Assembly (NCBI RefSeq): GCF_009834875.1
Contig: NZ_WVHT01000009.1
Location: forward strand, 1 to 64,000
Reading direction: 5' to 3'
Length of the DNA stretch: 64,000 nt
Origin: Hufsiella arboris
GTDB lineage: Bacteria; Bacteroidota; Bacteroidia; Sphingobacteriales; Sphingobacteriaceae
The position numbers were made by a program, and so were the translations under genes. Shown here one piece after another: positions 8,521 through 17,097 of this stretch. The notes beneath the pieces were generated by a model, which was given only the letters and a program-made list of their open reading frames with translations, searched no databases and was not told where the DNA came from. Position 1 is the first letter of the stretch. Each line of letters opens with the position of its first letter.

Positions 8521-9663
8521 TTACAACAGCAACGTATCTATCCGGTGCGCCAGGACAATATTCCGGGTATCCGACCAGCTGAAAACAGTAAAATGCCCAT
8601 CCTGCGAGGCGACAAGAGCTATTGCGTCATGCTGATCGTGAATGAACTGCGCCGCCGCAAGGTGCCTGGTACCACCGTTTTGCGCGGGATGCAATTGCTT
8701 TTCTTCGTTTCCGACGATAGGTTCCGTAACGATCATCCGTTCAACCCGCGAGCCCCGTTCCGACCTTCCGATCTTCGCGCCGAACGCCAGCAGTTCATGT
8801 AATTCGGTGACGACGGTCGCTCCATCTACCGCGGTCAAACCCGCGAGATGTTCGATCTGCTTATTAAGCAATCCCTGCCACTGGCTTTGACTGCGCTCCG
8901 TTTTATCTTTCCGCAGCAAACCCGACAAACCGAAGAATGTGGGTTCGACGGCGTATTGAACAGGGTGAATAATCGATTCTTTCCAAACGTCCGTTGCGGC
9001 CGGGACGACAAGCAAGATGCCGCCGCGCTGGTGATTGCGCATGGATACCGCAAGCTGAATGAGCACGTTTACACTATCGTTAAAGCAGGTTGGATTACTC
9101 AAGCCTAGCAAAGATTTGACGATGGCTGGCGAGTCAGGCAGGTTGGCGCTTTTTTCATTGATAACCTTTACCTCATCCCCTTTCAGTACCAGCACGTTGG
9201 TAAATTTCCCGAAGCCATACAGCCTGCGGTGCTTAATCACGATCAATCCCGGTTCTGAAACATCCAGCACGAAACAGAAATTCGGTATCTGCAAAGTTGT
9301 GCCCCATATGCACAGTTCGCCATTCTCGATCCAAACGCCTAAATGTATACCAGGACGCTCAACCCCTGGCGCGACTTTCGTTAGTATAGAGGGACTTAAT
9401 GGCAGGGACTTTTCAAATACGAGCGGCTCTCCTGCCTGGGATGGCGGCAGGTAAGCAATAGAAATACGGGGCGAATGGCCTTCCTCTTTTCTCAAACTCG
9501 CCCAGAAAGCGGCATCGATGATGGACTCCGCTACTTTCGCGTCGGGAACCGGAGCAAGGTCTTTTTGTCCAGCCCGGCCTGCTTCATCAATATGACACGA
9601 AAAATGCTTTTCAACGATTTCGGCTACCGTCCGGCCTGTTTCATAAGTGGATTTATAAACCAT
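8521..9663 (-). CDS. Diadenylate-cyclase-like protein with DACNV-type sensor region
   Basis: The C-terminal third of this 380-residue protein aligns by eye with the DisA_N/CdaA diadenylate cyclase fold: RGGILLVVP, then TAVDGATVVTELHELLAFG with the catalytic DGA motif at D280-A282, then GGTRHLAAA at 331-339 and AIALVASQDGHFTVFSW. In active enzymes the second motif is RHR; here it is R333-H334-L335, so one phosphate-contacting Arg is lost. The N-terminal 200 residues match what I recall as the probable sensor domain DACNV. It may make c-di-AMP or a related nucleotide, or only bind one. No membrane helix or signal peptide is seen. The gene is 68 bases after a DUF4202 gene on the same strand. Confidence 0.7.
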   Translation of the reverse strand: MVYKSTYETGRTVAEIVEKHFSCHIDEAGRAGQKDLAPVPDAKVAESIIDAAFWASLRKEEGHSPRISIAYLPPSQAGEPLVFEKSLPLSPSILTKVAPGVERPGIHLGVWIENGELCIWGTTLQIPNFCFVLDVSEPGLIVIKHRRLYGFGKFTNVLVLKGDEVKVINEKSANLPDSPAIVKSLLGLSNPTCFNDSVNVLIQLAVSMRNHQRGGILLVVPAATDVWKESIIHPVQYAVEPTFFGLSGLLRKDKTERSQSQWQGLLNKQIEHLAGLTAVDGATVVTELHELLAFGAKIGRSERGSRVERMIVTEPIVGNEEKQLHPAQNGGTRHLAAAQFIHDQHDAIALVASQDGHFTVFSWSDTRNIVLAHRIDTLLL

Positions 9664-9731
9664 ACAGCCAAATTAGTGATTTAAACCAGCACACAAATGC
9701 TGTTCAGTATATTTTGACACTGGGAATAAAA

Positions 9732-10310
9732 TCAAGCCAGCGCCTGTTTGATAAGAGCCAAGGCTTTGTCGCTATAACTCAGCTGAAGCGCCGCGTTCCT
9801 ACCTTCTTCACTCATTTTCTTCCATGTTTTACGAACGATATTAATCAGCTTTTCATCGTCGTGCTTTTTAATGAAATCCTCGAACTGAAACTCGAGAAAT
9901 ACCAGGCATAAAGCGTTCTCGATAGTTTGCACTTCCGGGTCGAGTTTAATACGCTGCTTGAGGATAATCGGCTGTACGTGATCGATCATTTCCTGTCCGT
10001 AGCCAGCCAATTTCATCAGCTCTGATGCTTTCGCGGCGTGGAATTTGGCCAGGTCGCTGCGCCAGTTCAGGTAACCGGTTTTTCCAGGCGGATAGGTTTC
10101 CCGTTTTATCTCCCATCGGCCGATATGCTGACTGCGCGATGCGAGAAGCAATTCCTCAGCAGCGTCGGGATCAAGCTTTAACACCCATTCGTATAATTTG
10201 ATCGCGTAAAAATATTCTGCCGGATAAACTTCGCCGCCAAAATGCAGCGTTTCGGGATCCTGCCGGTTGTACCCGTCGAATAAGGTGAAGGCTTTTTGTA
10301 ACTCGTCCAT
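9732..10310 (-). CDS. DUF4202 family protein
   Basis: The ATG at 10310 gives 192 residues starting MDELQKAFTLFDGYN; an ORF extension of 25 codons upstream is encoded by low-complexity repeat DNA and is unlikely to be translated. Conserved DUF4202-like blocks are visible: RQDPETLHFGGEVYPAEYFYA, RSQHIGRWEIKRETYP, GYLNWRSDLAKFHA and ENALCLVFLEFQ. The family is widespread and cytoplasmic with no established function; the His/Asp pattern hints at metal binding (inference). It is probably cotranscribed with the downstream diadenylate-cyclase-like gene. Confidence 0.75.
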   Translation of the reverse strand: MDELQKAFTLFDGYNRQDPETLHFGGEVYPAEYFYAIKLYEWVLKLDPDAAEELLLASRSQHIGRWEIKRETYPPGKTGYLNWRSDLAKFHAAKASELMKLAGYGQEMIDHVQPIILKQRIKLDPEVQTIENALCLVFLEFQFEDFIKKHDDEKLINIVRKTWKKMSEEGRNAALQLSYSDKALALIKQALA

Positions 10311-10340
10311 AAGTATCGTTGAAGCAGTAAAGTTAAAATT

Positions 10341-10411
10341 CATAGTTGATGGTTCATAGTTGACAGTTGATAGTTCATGGCTCATATTTAATAGTCAAAG
10401 CCATAGTTGAT
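10341..10411. repeat. Low-complexity spacer of CATAGTTGAT/TTCATAGT words
   Basis: The words CATAGTTGAT, GGTTCATAG, TTGACAGTTGATAG and TTCATGGCTCAT repeat imperfectly for about 70 bases immediately upstream of the DUF4202 start. The same kind of sequence occurs in the 8.4-8.5 kb spacer. Confidence 0.6.
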
Positions 10412-10451
10412 ACCTGAACATTACCTATGATTACTTACCTTTCCGGGCGTT

Positions 10452-10534
10452 GCCCCGCGTTAGGGCTTTCTGTTGCAATCTTTTTCGCCCTGCGGGACGA
10501 AAAAGGATTTTCACTACAATCCCTAACGCGGGGC
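10452..10534. repeat. REP-like long palindrome
   Basis: GCCCCGCGTTAGGG (10452-10465) is exactly repeated in inverse at 10521-10534. Inside it, a second inverted pair (TTTTTCG and CGAAAAA) closes on a CCCTGCGGG hairpin tip, so the whole 83 bases can fold as one long arm. The flanking words CCGGGCGTTGCC and GGGCGAAGC recur near other spacers in this window (11.65 kb, 21.69 kb). The form is that of a repetitive extragenic palindrome. Confidence 0.75.
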
Positions 10535-10613
10535 GAAGCAGTTGGCAGCGGCTTCACTGAAGTGCCCGTTCATTGTAAACCGGGAAGTGGGTACCTACCA
10601 ATGTCATTCAGTT

Positions 10614-10713
10614 AAGCAAATTACGGTCGGGCTGAGGCGCTCGAAGTCCCGTAATTTGCTTGCTTCGTCTCATAAAAATGTCGCATTTCGAGTGCCTCAA
10701 TGTGACATTTTTA
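10614..10713. repeat. REP-like double hairpin
   Basis: Two hairpins lie back to back. The first has 13-bp arms AAGCAAATTACGG (10614-10626) and its inverse (10649-10661). The second has 13-bp arms TAAAAATGTCGCA (10673-10685) and TGTGACATTTTTA (10701-10713) with one mismatch. Their loops are themselves inverted copies (TGAGGCGCTCGAA against TTCGAGTGCCTCA). The loop resembles the GGCTGAGCCTGTCGAAG palindromes common in Bacteroidota spacers. No gene is seen between 10311 and 10942. Confidence 0.75.
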
Positions 10714-10942
10714 TTGGCATTCTCTTACCTTAATAACATTGGTATACCGGCTATCTGGCTAATGCCCGCGCGGTGTGAATTGAAGACAGTTTGCGCACCC
10801 GTTCCCGCTATAGTAAAATTAAACTGATTGTTTCAGCAAATGCTATTTACGATTATTTACAAAATTTACATTTTTATTTACAATCCAAATCACCCGGTAC
10901 CAAAAACATAACACTAGATTCGCTGAATCAATTTGAACGGAT

Positions 10943-11488
10943 ATGAAACACCTAAAAAAAACCATCTATGTGCTGATCTTGTCGCTGGTTGTGGTGAACG
11001 GGTTAGTATTTGCTAATCTTGAAACTAAAAATGAAACTAAGCCGTCCATTGCTGAAAGGAAAGCCCGCCTGGCGGATGACAAGAAAAAATGGGAGGCGTC
11101 TCCTGACGGTATAAAGTACAAAGAATGGGAGATTTCTCCTGCAGGTAAAAAAGTGCGTGCCAGTCATGATAAAATAGAAAAGTACATAAAGGCTTTCGCT
11201 AATATGGAGGCCGTGGTAAGCTCTGTTACTTTTCAGCGCGCAAACGGGAAATCATCGGGACCAAAATGGCTTATAGTCATGATTAATGACGAAGAATACC
11301 TGATGCAATTTGTTCCTAAGGAATTTCAGCAGTTAAAAAGCCTGAAAGTTGACGACAAAATAATTGTAAGAAGCCGCAGCGCAGGGTATTCGCCTAATCA
11401 TCCTTATTTGATTATATCGGGCGACTATATTGAGCAAAATAATAAGATACTTTTTAAACGTGACTTTAGTAAAAATAACGGTTGCTGA
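10943..11488 (+). CDS. Secreted or periplasmic protein of unknown function
   Basis: The 181-residue product has a clear signal peptide (MKHLKKTIYVLILSLVVV, cleavage near VFA). The mature part begins with a Lys-rich helical segment containing a duplicated motif (WEASPDGIKYKEWEISPAGKK), then a compact region with WLIVMINDEEYLMQFVP, VDDKIIVRSRSAG and YLIISGDYIEQ that looks like a small beta-barrel (OB-like, inference). No family is recognised. It is isolated, with repeat-rich spacers on both sides. Confidence 0.7.
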   Translation: MKHLKKTIYVLILSLVVVNGLVFANLETKNETKPSIAERKARLADDKKKWEASPDGIKYKEWEISPAGKKVRASHDKIEKYIKAFANMEAVVSSVTFQRANGKSSGPKWLIVMINDEEYLMQFVPKEFQQLKSLKVDDKIIVRSRSAGYSPNHPYLIISGDYIEQNNKILFKRDFSKNNGC

Positions 11489-11653
11489 GGACTAAGAGCC
11501 CAGCGACAATTGCAATATAACCGACTCTAACGTTTCAAAAAACGCTAATAAATATTAAAGATCTCCGGCAGGTCTACTGGAAACACCAGCAAAAAACCAT
11601 AAAAGCCTGCAAATCACCAATTACAGGCACCTGATTACTCACACTTTCCGGGC

Positions 11654-11767
11654 GTTGCCTGCGGCATCGTTGAAGAACAAAAAGATTATTTGTATGGCAG
11701 CGCTAAGGATTATTTTGGTAACGCGGAATTGGTTAAATTGAAATGGTCTGGTAGCGATACAATCGCC
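11654..11767 (+). pseudogene. Relic of a REP-associated (Y1) tyrosine transposase
   Basis: The reading frame from 11654 encodes VACGIVEEQKDYLYGSAKDY followed by FGNAELVKLKW. This matches the C-terminal end typical of Y1_Tnp/RAYT proteins (VRAGIV.....YxYSSAxDY..GxxGLxxL). No catalytic HUH or Tyr region is present upstream; the frame is preceded by REP-like sequence (CTTTCCGGGCGTTGCC). It looks like a decayed transposase end fused to a palindromic repeat. The rest of 11489-11841 shows nothing else coding. Confidence 0.6.
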
Positions 11768-11841
11768 GTTCCCGCACATCCGCGTTGCAAACGCGGACGA
11801 TTAGGCGATATAAACTATCTTAGCCCCGCAAAGAATTCAAA

Positions 11842-12030
11842 ATGCCATACCTTATCTTAACCATACTTAAATTTTTATTGATCGCTGCAGGATTTGCTCG
11901 TATTATATATTTGCTTGTTGCCGATTTGAAAAACAATAGAGGTTTTAAAAAAGCCCTGATAACATTTATCGGACTAGGAGTATTGCTAACGTTCATAACT
12001 GTCATTGAATTTTGGATTACCTCGGCTTGA
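11842..12030 (+). CDS. Small two-helix membrane protein
   Basis: The 62-residue protein has two hydrophobic helices (about 3-27 and 39-58) joined by a short basic loop (DLKNNRGFKK). There is no signal for cleavage and no recognised family. The regular amphipathic pattern and an ATG start support a real gene, though it lies right after a transposase relic. Confidence 0.5.
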   Translation: MPYLILTILKFLLIAAGFARIIYLLVADLKNNRGFKKALITFIGLGVLLTFITVIEFWITSA

Positions 12031-12363
12031 AAGTACGATTTTTAAGACCTTTATTCCGCTTGCCAGTGCAGAGGTGCCGCGTGTGATTCGACAATGACGA
12101 CACCATGTACAAAGTCAGACGCCCCATCTTACAACCTGAAATAGACCATATCATTCATAGCCGTTCGATATTTCTGCAGGGGCATGCCGAACATTAGATA
12201 AAAGGAATTTCAAATCCCATTTGTATTTTTCTTAAATACGTTCATCTTTGTCGCTCTCTGGGATGTTCCTCAGGATATCCCGAAGTCTGGATAATGCAGT
12301 TACAAAGGAATGCTTCCGCACGAATCTGCTTTCATTTAAACCTGAATACGACCAATTAAAAGA
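12031..12363. other. Spacer, no confident gene
   Basis: No gene or stable hairpin is evident. On the minus strand, 12332 to 12232 encodes a protein-like end (VRKHSFVTALSRLRDILRN, then IPESDKDERI and a stop), which could be a relic or a 30-codon peptide from a GTG. The rest is featureless. Confidence 0.4.
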
Positions 12364-13476
12364 ATGAACAATAACAAGCTTGGCACAAAGCCGCATTATC
12401 AAATATTAGACGGACTTCGGGGCGTAGCAGCCATTATCGTGGTATTTTTTCACCTTGCCGAACCGCTTTCCAGCAGCCACCTTGACAATGTTGTAAATCA
12501 CGGTTACCTGGCAGTTGATTTTTTCTTTCTCTTGTCCGGCTTTGTAATTGGTTACGCATATGACGACAGATGGGACAAATTAACCTTCGGCGGCTTTCTC
12601 AGGCGCCGGTTCGAGCGGCTGCAGCCACTCATCGTATTGGGAATGACGCTTGGCGCCATAGGCTTTTACTTTACCGACTCAACTATATGGCCGCTCATTT
12701 ATACAGTTCCGGTATGGAAGCTCATCGTTGTTATGCTCATCGGTTATACGATTTTACCCATCCCGCTTTCTATGGATATACGCGGCTGGGAGGAAATGCA
12801 TCCGCTTAATAGTGTTGGCTGGTCGTTATTTTTCGAGTATATAGCCAATATTCTCTACGCGCTGGGACTAAGGAAATTATCTAATAAAGCATTGGCTTGT
12901 TTTGTAGTTCTGGCAGGTGCTGTGCTTTTGCATTTTGCTGTTACCAACCCGAACGGAGACGTTACCGGTGGCTGGACATTGAATGCCGAACATATGCGTG
13001 TTGGAATAACGCGTACGATATTTCCATTTTTTGCCGGTTTGCTTTTGGTGCGGGTAGCACGGCCGGCCCGTATCAAAAATGCTTTCTTATGGTGCAGCCT
13101 GCTGGTTGTGGCTGTTTTGCTTATGCCAAGAATAGGCGGTAAAGAACATCTCTGGATGAATGGCTTGTACGAAGCTTTTTGCATCATCATTGTCTTTCCA
13201 CTGATTGTCTATATCGGTGCCAATGGTGTGGTACGTGGCCAAACGGAAGATAAAATTTGTAAGTTTCTCGGCAACCTTTCCTATCCCTTATATATGACGC
13301 ATTATGTGCTTGTCTATTTTTACGTAGCGTGGGTAAGCAATCACAGCGGCATCACATTGTCGCAGGCCTGGCCATATGCCCTGCTCACATTTTCGGGAGC
13401 TATCGTATTAGCTTATGCAAGCTTAAAGTTGTACGATGAACCGGTTAGAGCCTGGCTGCGAAAAAAGCTGAAGTAG
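12364..13476 (+). CDS. Acyltransferase family 3 (OafA/YrhL-type) membrane protein
   Basis: The 370-residue protein shows the family signature at its N terminus: ILDGLRGVAAIIVVFFHL with the essential His, then GYLAVDFFFLLSGFVIGYAY and a basic FLRRRFERLQP loop. About ten membrane helices follow. The family transfers acyl groups (often O-acetyl) to sugars of surface glycans or antibiotics at the inner membrane. Late motifs LGNLSYPLYMTHY and a C-terminal YDEPVRAWLRKKLK fit. The gene stands alone, so the acceptor is unknown. Confidence 0.93.
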   Translation: MNNNKLGTKPHYQILDGLRGVAAIIVVFFHLAEPLSSSHLDNVVNHGYLAVDFFFLLSGFVIGYAYDDRWDKLTFGGFLRRRFERLQPLIVLGMTLGAIGFYFTDSTIWPLIYTVPVWKLIVVMLIGYTILPIPLSMDIRGWEEMHPLNSVGWSLFFEYIANILYALGLRKLSNKALACFVVLAGAVLLHFAVTNPNGDVTGGWTLNAEHMRVGITRTIFPFFAGLLLVRVARPARIKNAFLWCSLLVVAVLLMPRIGGKEHLWMNGLYEAFCIIIVFPLIVYIGANGVVRGQTEDKICKFLGNLSYPLYMTHYVLVYFYVAWVSNHSGITLSQAWPYALLTFSGAIVLAYASLKLYDEPVRAWLRKKLK

Positions 13477-13621
13477 GGAATAGAAATGATATAATTGTGG
13501 TTCCCGGTATCCGCAAGCCAGGCATTTTTTCGTGGTCAGCCAGTAATAATGTCGCATTCACCCTGCCATGAAAACACATTTTTCAACGAGATTTGTAATA
13601 GAAATAACACATTAAGATCCT

Positions 13622-14212
13622 ATGAGAAAAATCATCGTCTTATCCATGATCACCCTGGACGGAGTCATGCAGGCACCCGGCGGACCGGAGGAAGATCCAT
13701 CAAACGGCTTCGAATACGGCGGTTGGATGGCACCATTCTCTGATGAAGTTTACAACAAGGTGGTGCAAAATGAACTGAAGCCTGCCGATTATCTTTTGGG
13801 CAGAAAAACCTTCCAGATCTGGGAAGATTACTGGCCTCATCATGCCGACTTCTGGCCAGGCATCAACGAAGGAACGAAATACGTTTTGTCCGGCACGCTG
13901 AAAAAGTCGGACTGGAAGAACTCCGTATTTCTCGAAAACCTGGAAGCTATCAAAGATCTCAAAAATTCGACGGGTTTAGACCTCCAGGTTTGGGGCAGCA
14001 GCGAGCTCGTTCAATTGCTCTTTGCGAACGATCTTGTCGACGAACTGCGGCTTAAAATCCATCCCCTGACTTTAGGTAATGGAAAAAAGCTTTTCAACGG
14101 AACGATTCCGGCGGCATTTACATTAACAGAAAGTATTGTTACACCAGGCGGAGTTATTATTGCCACCTTTAAGCGAGCCGGAGAAGTTGAAACGGGGACA
14201 GCCGGAGCCTAG
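13622..14212 (+). CDS. Dihydrofolate reductase-like (RibD_C) protein
   Basis: The 196-residue protein starts MRKIIVLSMITLDGVMQAPGG, the typical opening of the stand-alone RibD_C/DHFR-like family, then DYLLGRKTFQIWEDYWP, YVLSGTL, LQVWGSSELVQLLFANDLVD and LKIHPLTLGNGKKLF. These proteins have the NADPH-binding DHFR fold but their substrate is generally unknown. A cytoplasmic reductase role is likely. The gene is in its own small unit and convergent with the NamZ-like gene. Confidence 0.88.
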   Translation: MRKIIVLSMITLDGVMQAPGGPEEDPSNGFEYGGWMAPFSDEVYNKVVQNELKPADYLLGRKTFQIWEDYWPHHADFWPGINEGTKYVLSGTLKKSDWKNSVFLENLEAIKDLKNSTGLDLQVWGSSELVQLLFANDLVDELRLKIHPLTLGNGKKLFNGTIPAAFTLTESIVTPGGVIIATFKRAGEVETGTAGA

Positions 14213-14323
14213 TCAGAAACAATGATGCTCCTCAATCGTGTGCGTTCGCAGCCCGGATGTAGGAACCCTCAGTTCTTGGACATTTGGCACCAAACACGGA
14301 CTATGAAACGTATTCCGTAAAAG

Positions 14324-15556
14324 TCAGGGATAGATCAAATACTTCTTTCGCATTTCTTTATACCGGCTTAGCGCGGGTTCCCAACTTTTGCGGATTACTT
14401 CCTCCGGTACGTTATCTATAATCTGTTGTTTAAACCGAGAGTCGCCGGTACGAAAATCAATGTTACCCATTTCCGCGCTTTGCTCGTAATCGAAGAAACT
14501 CTTTTTATTTGGATAGGCTTTGTATAATTCTCTTACCCATTGAATGTTGATCTTACCTGTTTTACGCAACTTCCCGATATCATACTTGCGCAGGTCCAGG
14601 CCGTAGCAAACCTGGTTCATGTATAAGGGTGTTTCCGCCATGCCGGGAATGCTTACCGGTGTAAATGAAAAGGAATATTTGCCTTTCAGATCGGGACTGC
14701 CTAAAACCGTAAAAGGAAAATAAGTGCCGCGCCCATGATTAACGGCCACGCCTTCAAACAAACAGGTGGAAGGATAGAGCATAATTGCCTGCTGTGTGTT
14801 TAAATTCGGTGATGGTTTTACCGGCAGCGTATAAGGCATATCGTGATTATAATCAGCTACCGGAATAATCTTTATTCTACATTTCACACCGCCCTCTAAC
14901 CATCCTTCGCCATTAAGCATCTGGGCAAACTCGGCTACGGTAAGCCCATGCGACATAGGAATCGGAAACATACCGATCCCCGACCTGAGTTTCATGTCCA
15001 GGACAGGGCCGTCAATCAAATAACCATTGGGGTTGGGCCGGTCGAGAATAAGTAACTCCTTTCCACTTTCAGCGCAGGCCTCCATGAGTCTTGCCAATGC
15101 ATTAATGTTCGTATAGAATCGGCAACCTACATCCTGCGCATCATAAATCATCAGGTCTATATCAGCCAGATCCTTTTTAGACGGTTTTTGCTTAGCGCCG
15201 TATAACGATACTATGGGGATACCTGTGGCTTTATCTACTTCATCCTTCACCGCTACACCGGCGCTGGCATTACCACGGAAACCATGCTCCGGCCCGAATA
15301 CTTTAACAATGTTTACACCAAGCGTTTTTAAGCTATCTACCAAATGTGTTTTACCAACAATGGAAGTTTGGTTTCCAAGCAGGCCAATTCGTTTCCCTTT
15401 AAGATAAGGAAGGTATTTTTCGGTTTGATCGGCGCCGGTTTTAATCTCAGCCTTCCCAGCGGCAGCCTTAGATTTAATAACTGATACTAAAGGCCGCTGC
15501 AAACCAAAATAAGAAAACATCATCAGCAATACAGCAGCAACAGAGAATTTAATCAT
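14324..15556 (-). CDS. Exo-beta-N-acetylmuramidase NamZ-like protein (DUF1343)
   Basis: ATG 15556 gives 410 residues with a signal anchor (MIKFSVAAVLLMMFSYF); the upstream 23-codon extension lacks support. Family motifs: KGKRIGLLGNQTS, VKVFGPEHGFRG, DLMIYDAQDVGCRFYT, LLILDRPNPNG, GMFPIPMSHGLTVAEFA and LFEGVAVNHGRGT. The Glu of GPEHGF and the Asp residues of the DAQDVG block are conserved acidic positions in the family, which releases MurNAc from peptidoglycan chain ends (established for NamZ of Bacillus and Tannerella). It is probably periplasmic and used in wall recycling. No other recycling gene is nearby. Confidence 0.88.
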   Translation of the reverse strand: MIKFSVAAVLLMMFSYFGLQRPLVSVIKSKAAAGKAEIKTGADQTEKYLPYLKGKRIGLLGNQTSIVGKTHLVDSLKTLGVNIVKVFGPEHGFRGNASAGVAVKDEVDKATGIPIVSLYGAKQKPSKKDLADIDLMIYDAQDVGCRFYTNINALARLMEACAESGKELLILDRPNPNGYLIDGPVLDMKLRSGIGMFPIPMSHGLTVAEFAQMLNGEGWLEGGVKCRIKIIPVADYNHDMPYTLPVKPSPNLNTQQAIMLYPSTCLFEGVAVNHGRGTYFPFTVLGSPDLKGKYSFSFTPVSIPGMAETPLYMNQVCYGLDLRKYDIGKLRKTGKINIQWVRELYKAYPNKKSFFDYEQSAEMGNIDFRTGDSRFKQQIIDNVPEEVIRKSWEPALSRYKEMRKKYLIYP

Positions 15557-15810
15557 AGCTATGAGATAAAAGAAAAATAAATATAATAAAGAAACGCAAA
15601 GGCCGATGGGTTTGCGAGCGGGCAATTAGATAGGTGTTATGTGTTCATAATTAAGTGACAGATGGAGTGAATTAGCTATATATTTGGCCGCTAGAAATTA
15701 TAAGAAATGCGTGAAGCATGCTAACGGTAATGGAATTGAGGGATTGAAAAACACTCTTAAACCCGTTAGCTGCAAGGGTAAAAAGACTATTAAAAATAAA
15801 AGAATGATGA

Positions 15811-16947
15811 ATGGATAAAATTAATTTATTGGTTATAACCGCTGTAATAATCATATTCATTTCATTATTTCTTTCATTGTTTTTGGTTACAGTTAAAACA
15901 GAACATAAATTAAGTAATCGTCTTTTTGCTTTTTTCCTGCTTTTAAATGCAGTCGATATTGGCGAAAATCTAGGCTATTTGTTCGAAATCCCTTTGAATG
16001 CAAGAATCTTTGTAAGCTTAATTTTTTTCTTGCAACTCCCAACTTTTTATTTGTATGTTTTATCTGTATGCTATTCCGATTTCAAGCTAAAACCAAAACA
16101 TTTAATCCATATTACCCCCTTTTTAACAGCAAATTTTATTTTACTACCACGCTTTTATACCGTCAGCCTGGCTTCTAAAATTAGTTTTCTTGAACAAAGC
16201 AGTAGCAGGCCTGAAATACAATTCAATCATATTTTCATACATATTCAGATTGTATTATACATCATTGCAGCTTTCATGATCTTAAGAAAAGCAAAAACGA
16301 TATATCTTGAAAATTATGCTGGAGCAAGTATGGAATCACTTAATTGGTTATTCCAGTTTGCCGTGGCGCTATCGGTTTTTTTTACGATTGCCCTCTTGAA
16401 AAACATCTTTAAATTTACTGAGTACCCCTACATTTCTGGCTGGTTAAAAATCGGACTTATCTTACTTGAGCTGTTTATTATTAGTTGGTACCTATATAAA
16501 GCGTTAAATAATCCGGGCCTGTTTAAAAACGTTGATTCGAAATTAAAACTTGTAAAGAGTATAATTTCTGAAGAAAAAAACGGTCAGCAATCAGTTGCAA
16601 AAGAAAATGAGTATCATTCAGAGTTATTGAAATTAAAGAAGTATATGATTGAAGAAAGGCCATTTCTTAATCCTTCCTTAACAATTCAAGATATCTCTGA
16701 TGGTATTAAAATTCCTGTTCGCGACTTATCTATTTTAATCAATCACAAATTAGATCAGCATTTTTACGATTTCGTTAACAGCTATCGCATTGAGAATGCT
16801 ATGGATATTTTAAAAGATGCCACAAAAAACAAGGTAACTATTTTAGAAATTTTATACGAAGTAGGCTTTAATTCAAAATCTTCTTTTAATACCGCTTTTA
16901 AAAAACATACAGGCAACACACCAACTTTTTATCGTAAAAATCTGTAA
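15811..16947 (+). CDS. AraC-family regulator with membrane-embedded N-terminal domain
   Basis: The 378-residue protein has about seven hydrophobic helices in its first 235 residues, a short linker, and a C-terminal AraC-type double HTH (about 270-378; IQDISDGIKIPVRDLSILIN, then ILEILYEVGFNSKSSFNTAF and TGNTPTFYRK). Such 7TM-AraC proteins are common in Bacteroidota and probably sense a ligand at the membrane. The gene is very AT-rich, as is the serine-hydrolase gene 150 bases downstream, unlike both flanks. Two in-phase CGTAC repeats lie between the two genes and could be its binding site. Confidence 0.88.
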   Translation: MDKINLLVITAVIIIFISLFLSLFLVTVKTEHKLSNRLFAFFLLLNAVDIGENLGYLFEIPLNARIFVSLIFFLQLPTFYLYVLSVCYSDFKLKPKHLIHITPFLTANFILLPRFYTVSLASKISFLEQSSSRPEIQFNHIFIHIQIVLYIIAAFMILRKAKTIYLENYAGASMESLNWLFQFAVALSVFFTIALLKNIFKFTEYPYISGWLKIGLILLELFIISWYLYKALNNPGLFKNVDSKLKLVKSIISEEKNGQQSVAKENEYHSELLKLKKYMIEERPFLNPSLTIQDISDGIKIPVRDLSILINHKLDQHFYDFVNSYRIENAMDILKDATKNKVTILEILYEVGFNSKSSFNTAFKKHTGNTPTFYRKNL

Positions 16948-17097
16948 CACAAATTCTTGTAATTATTCGTACTTGCTCTTTTAAATACTCGTACGTATTT
17001 TCCAAAAGAAATGCGTTCGACTATTTTTATTCGGTCGCATAGCGTTGATTTCTTCCACATAATTGTATCGAAATAATTTTTAACCTAACACGGTACA

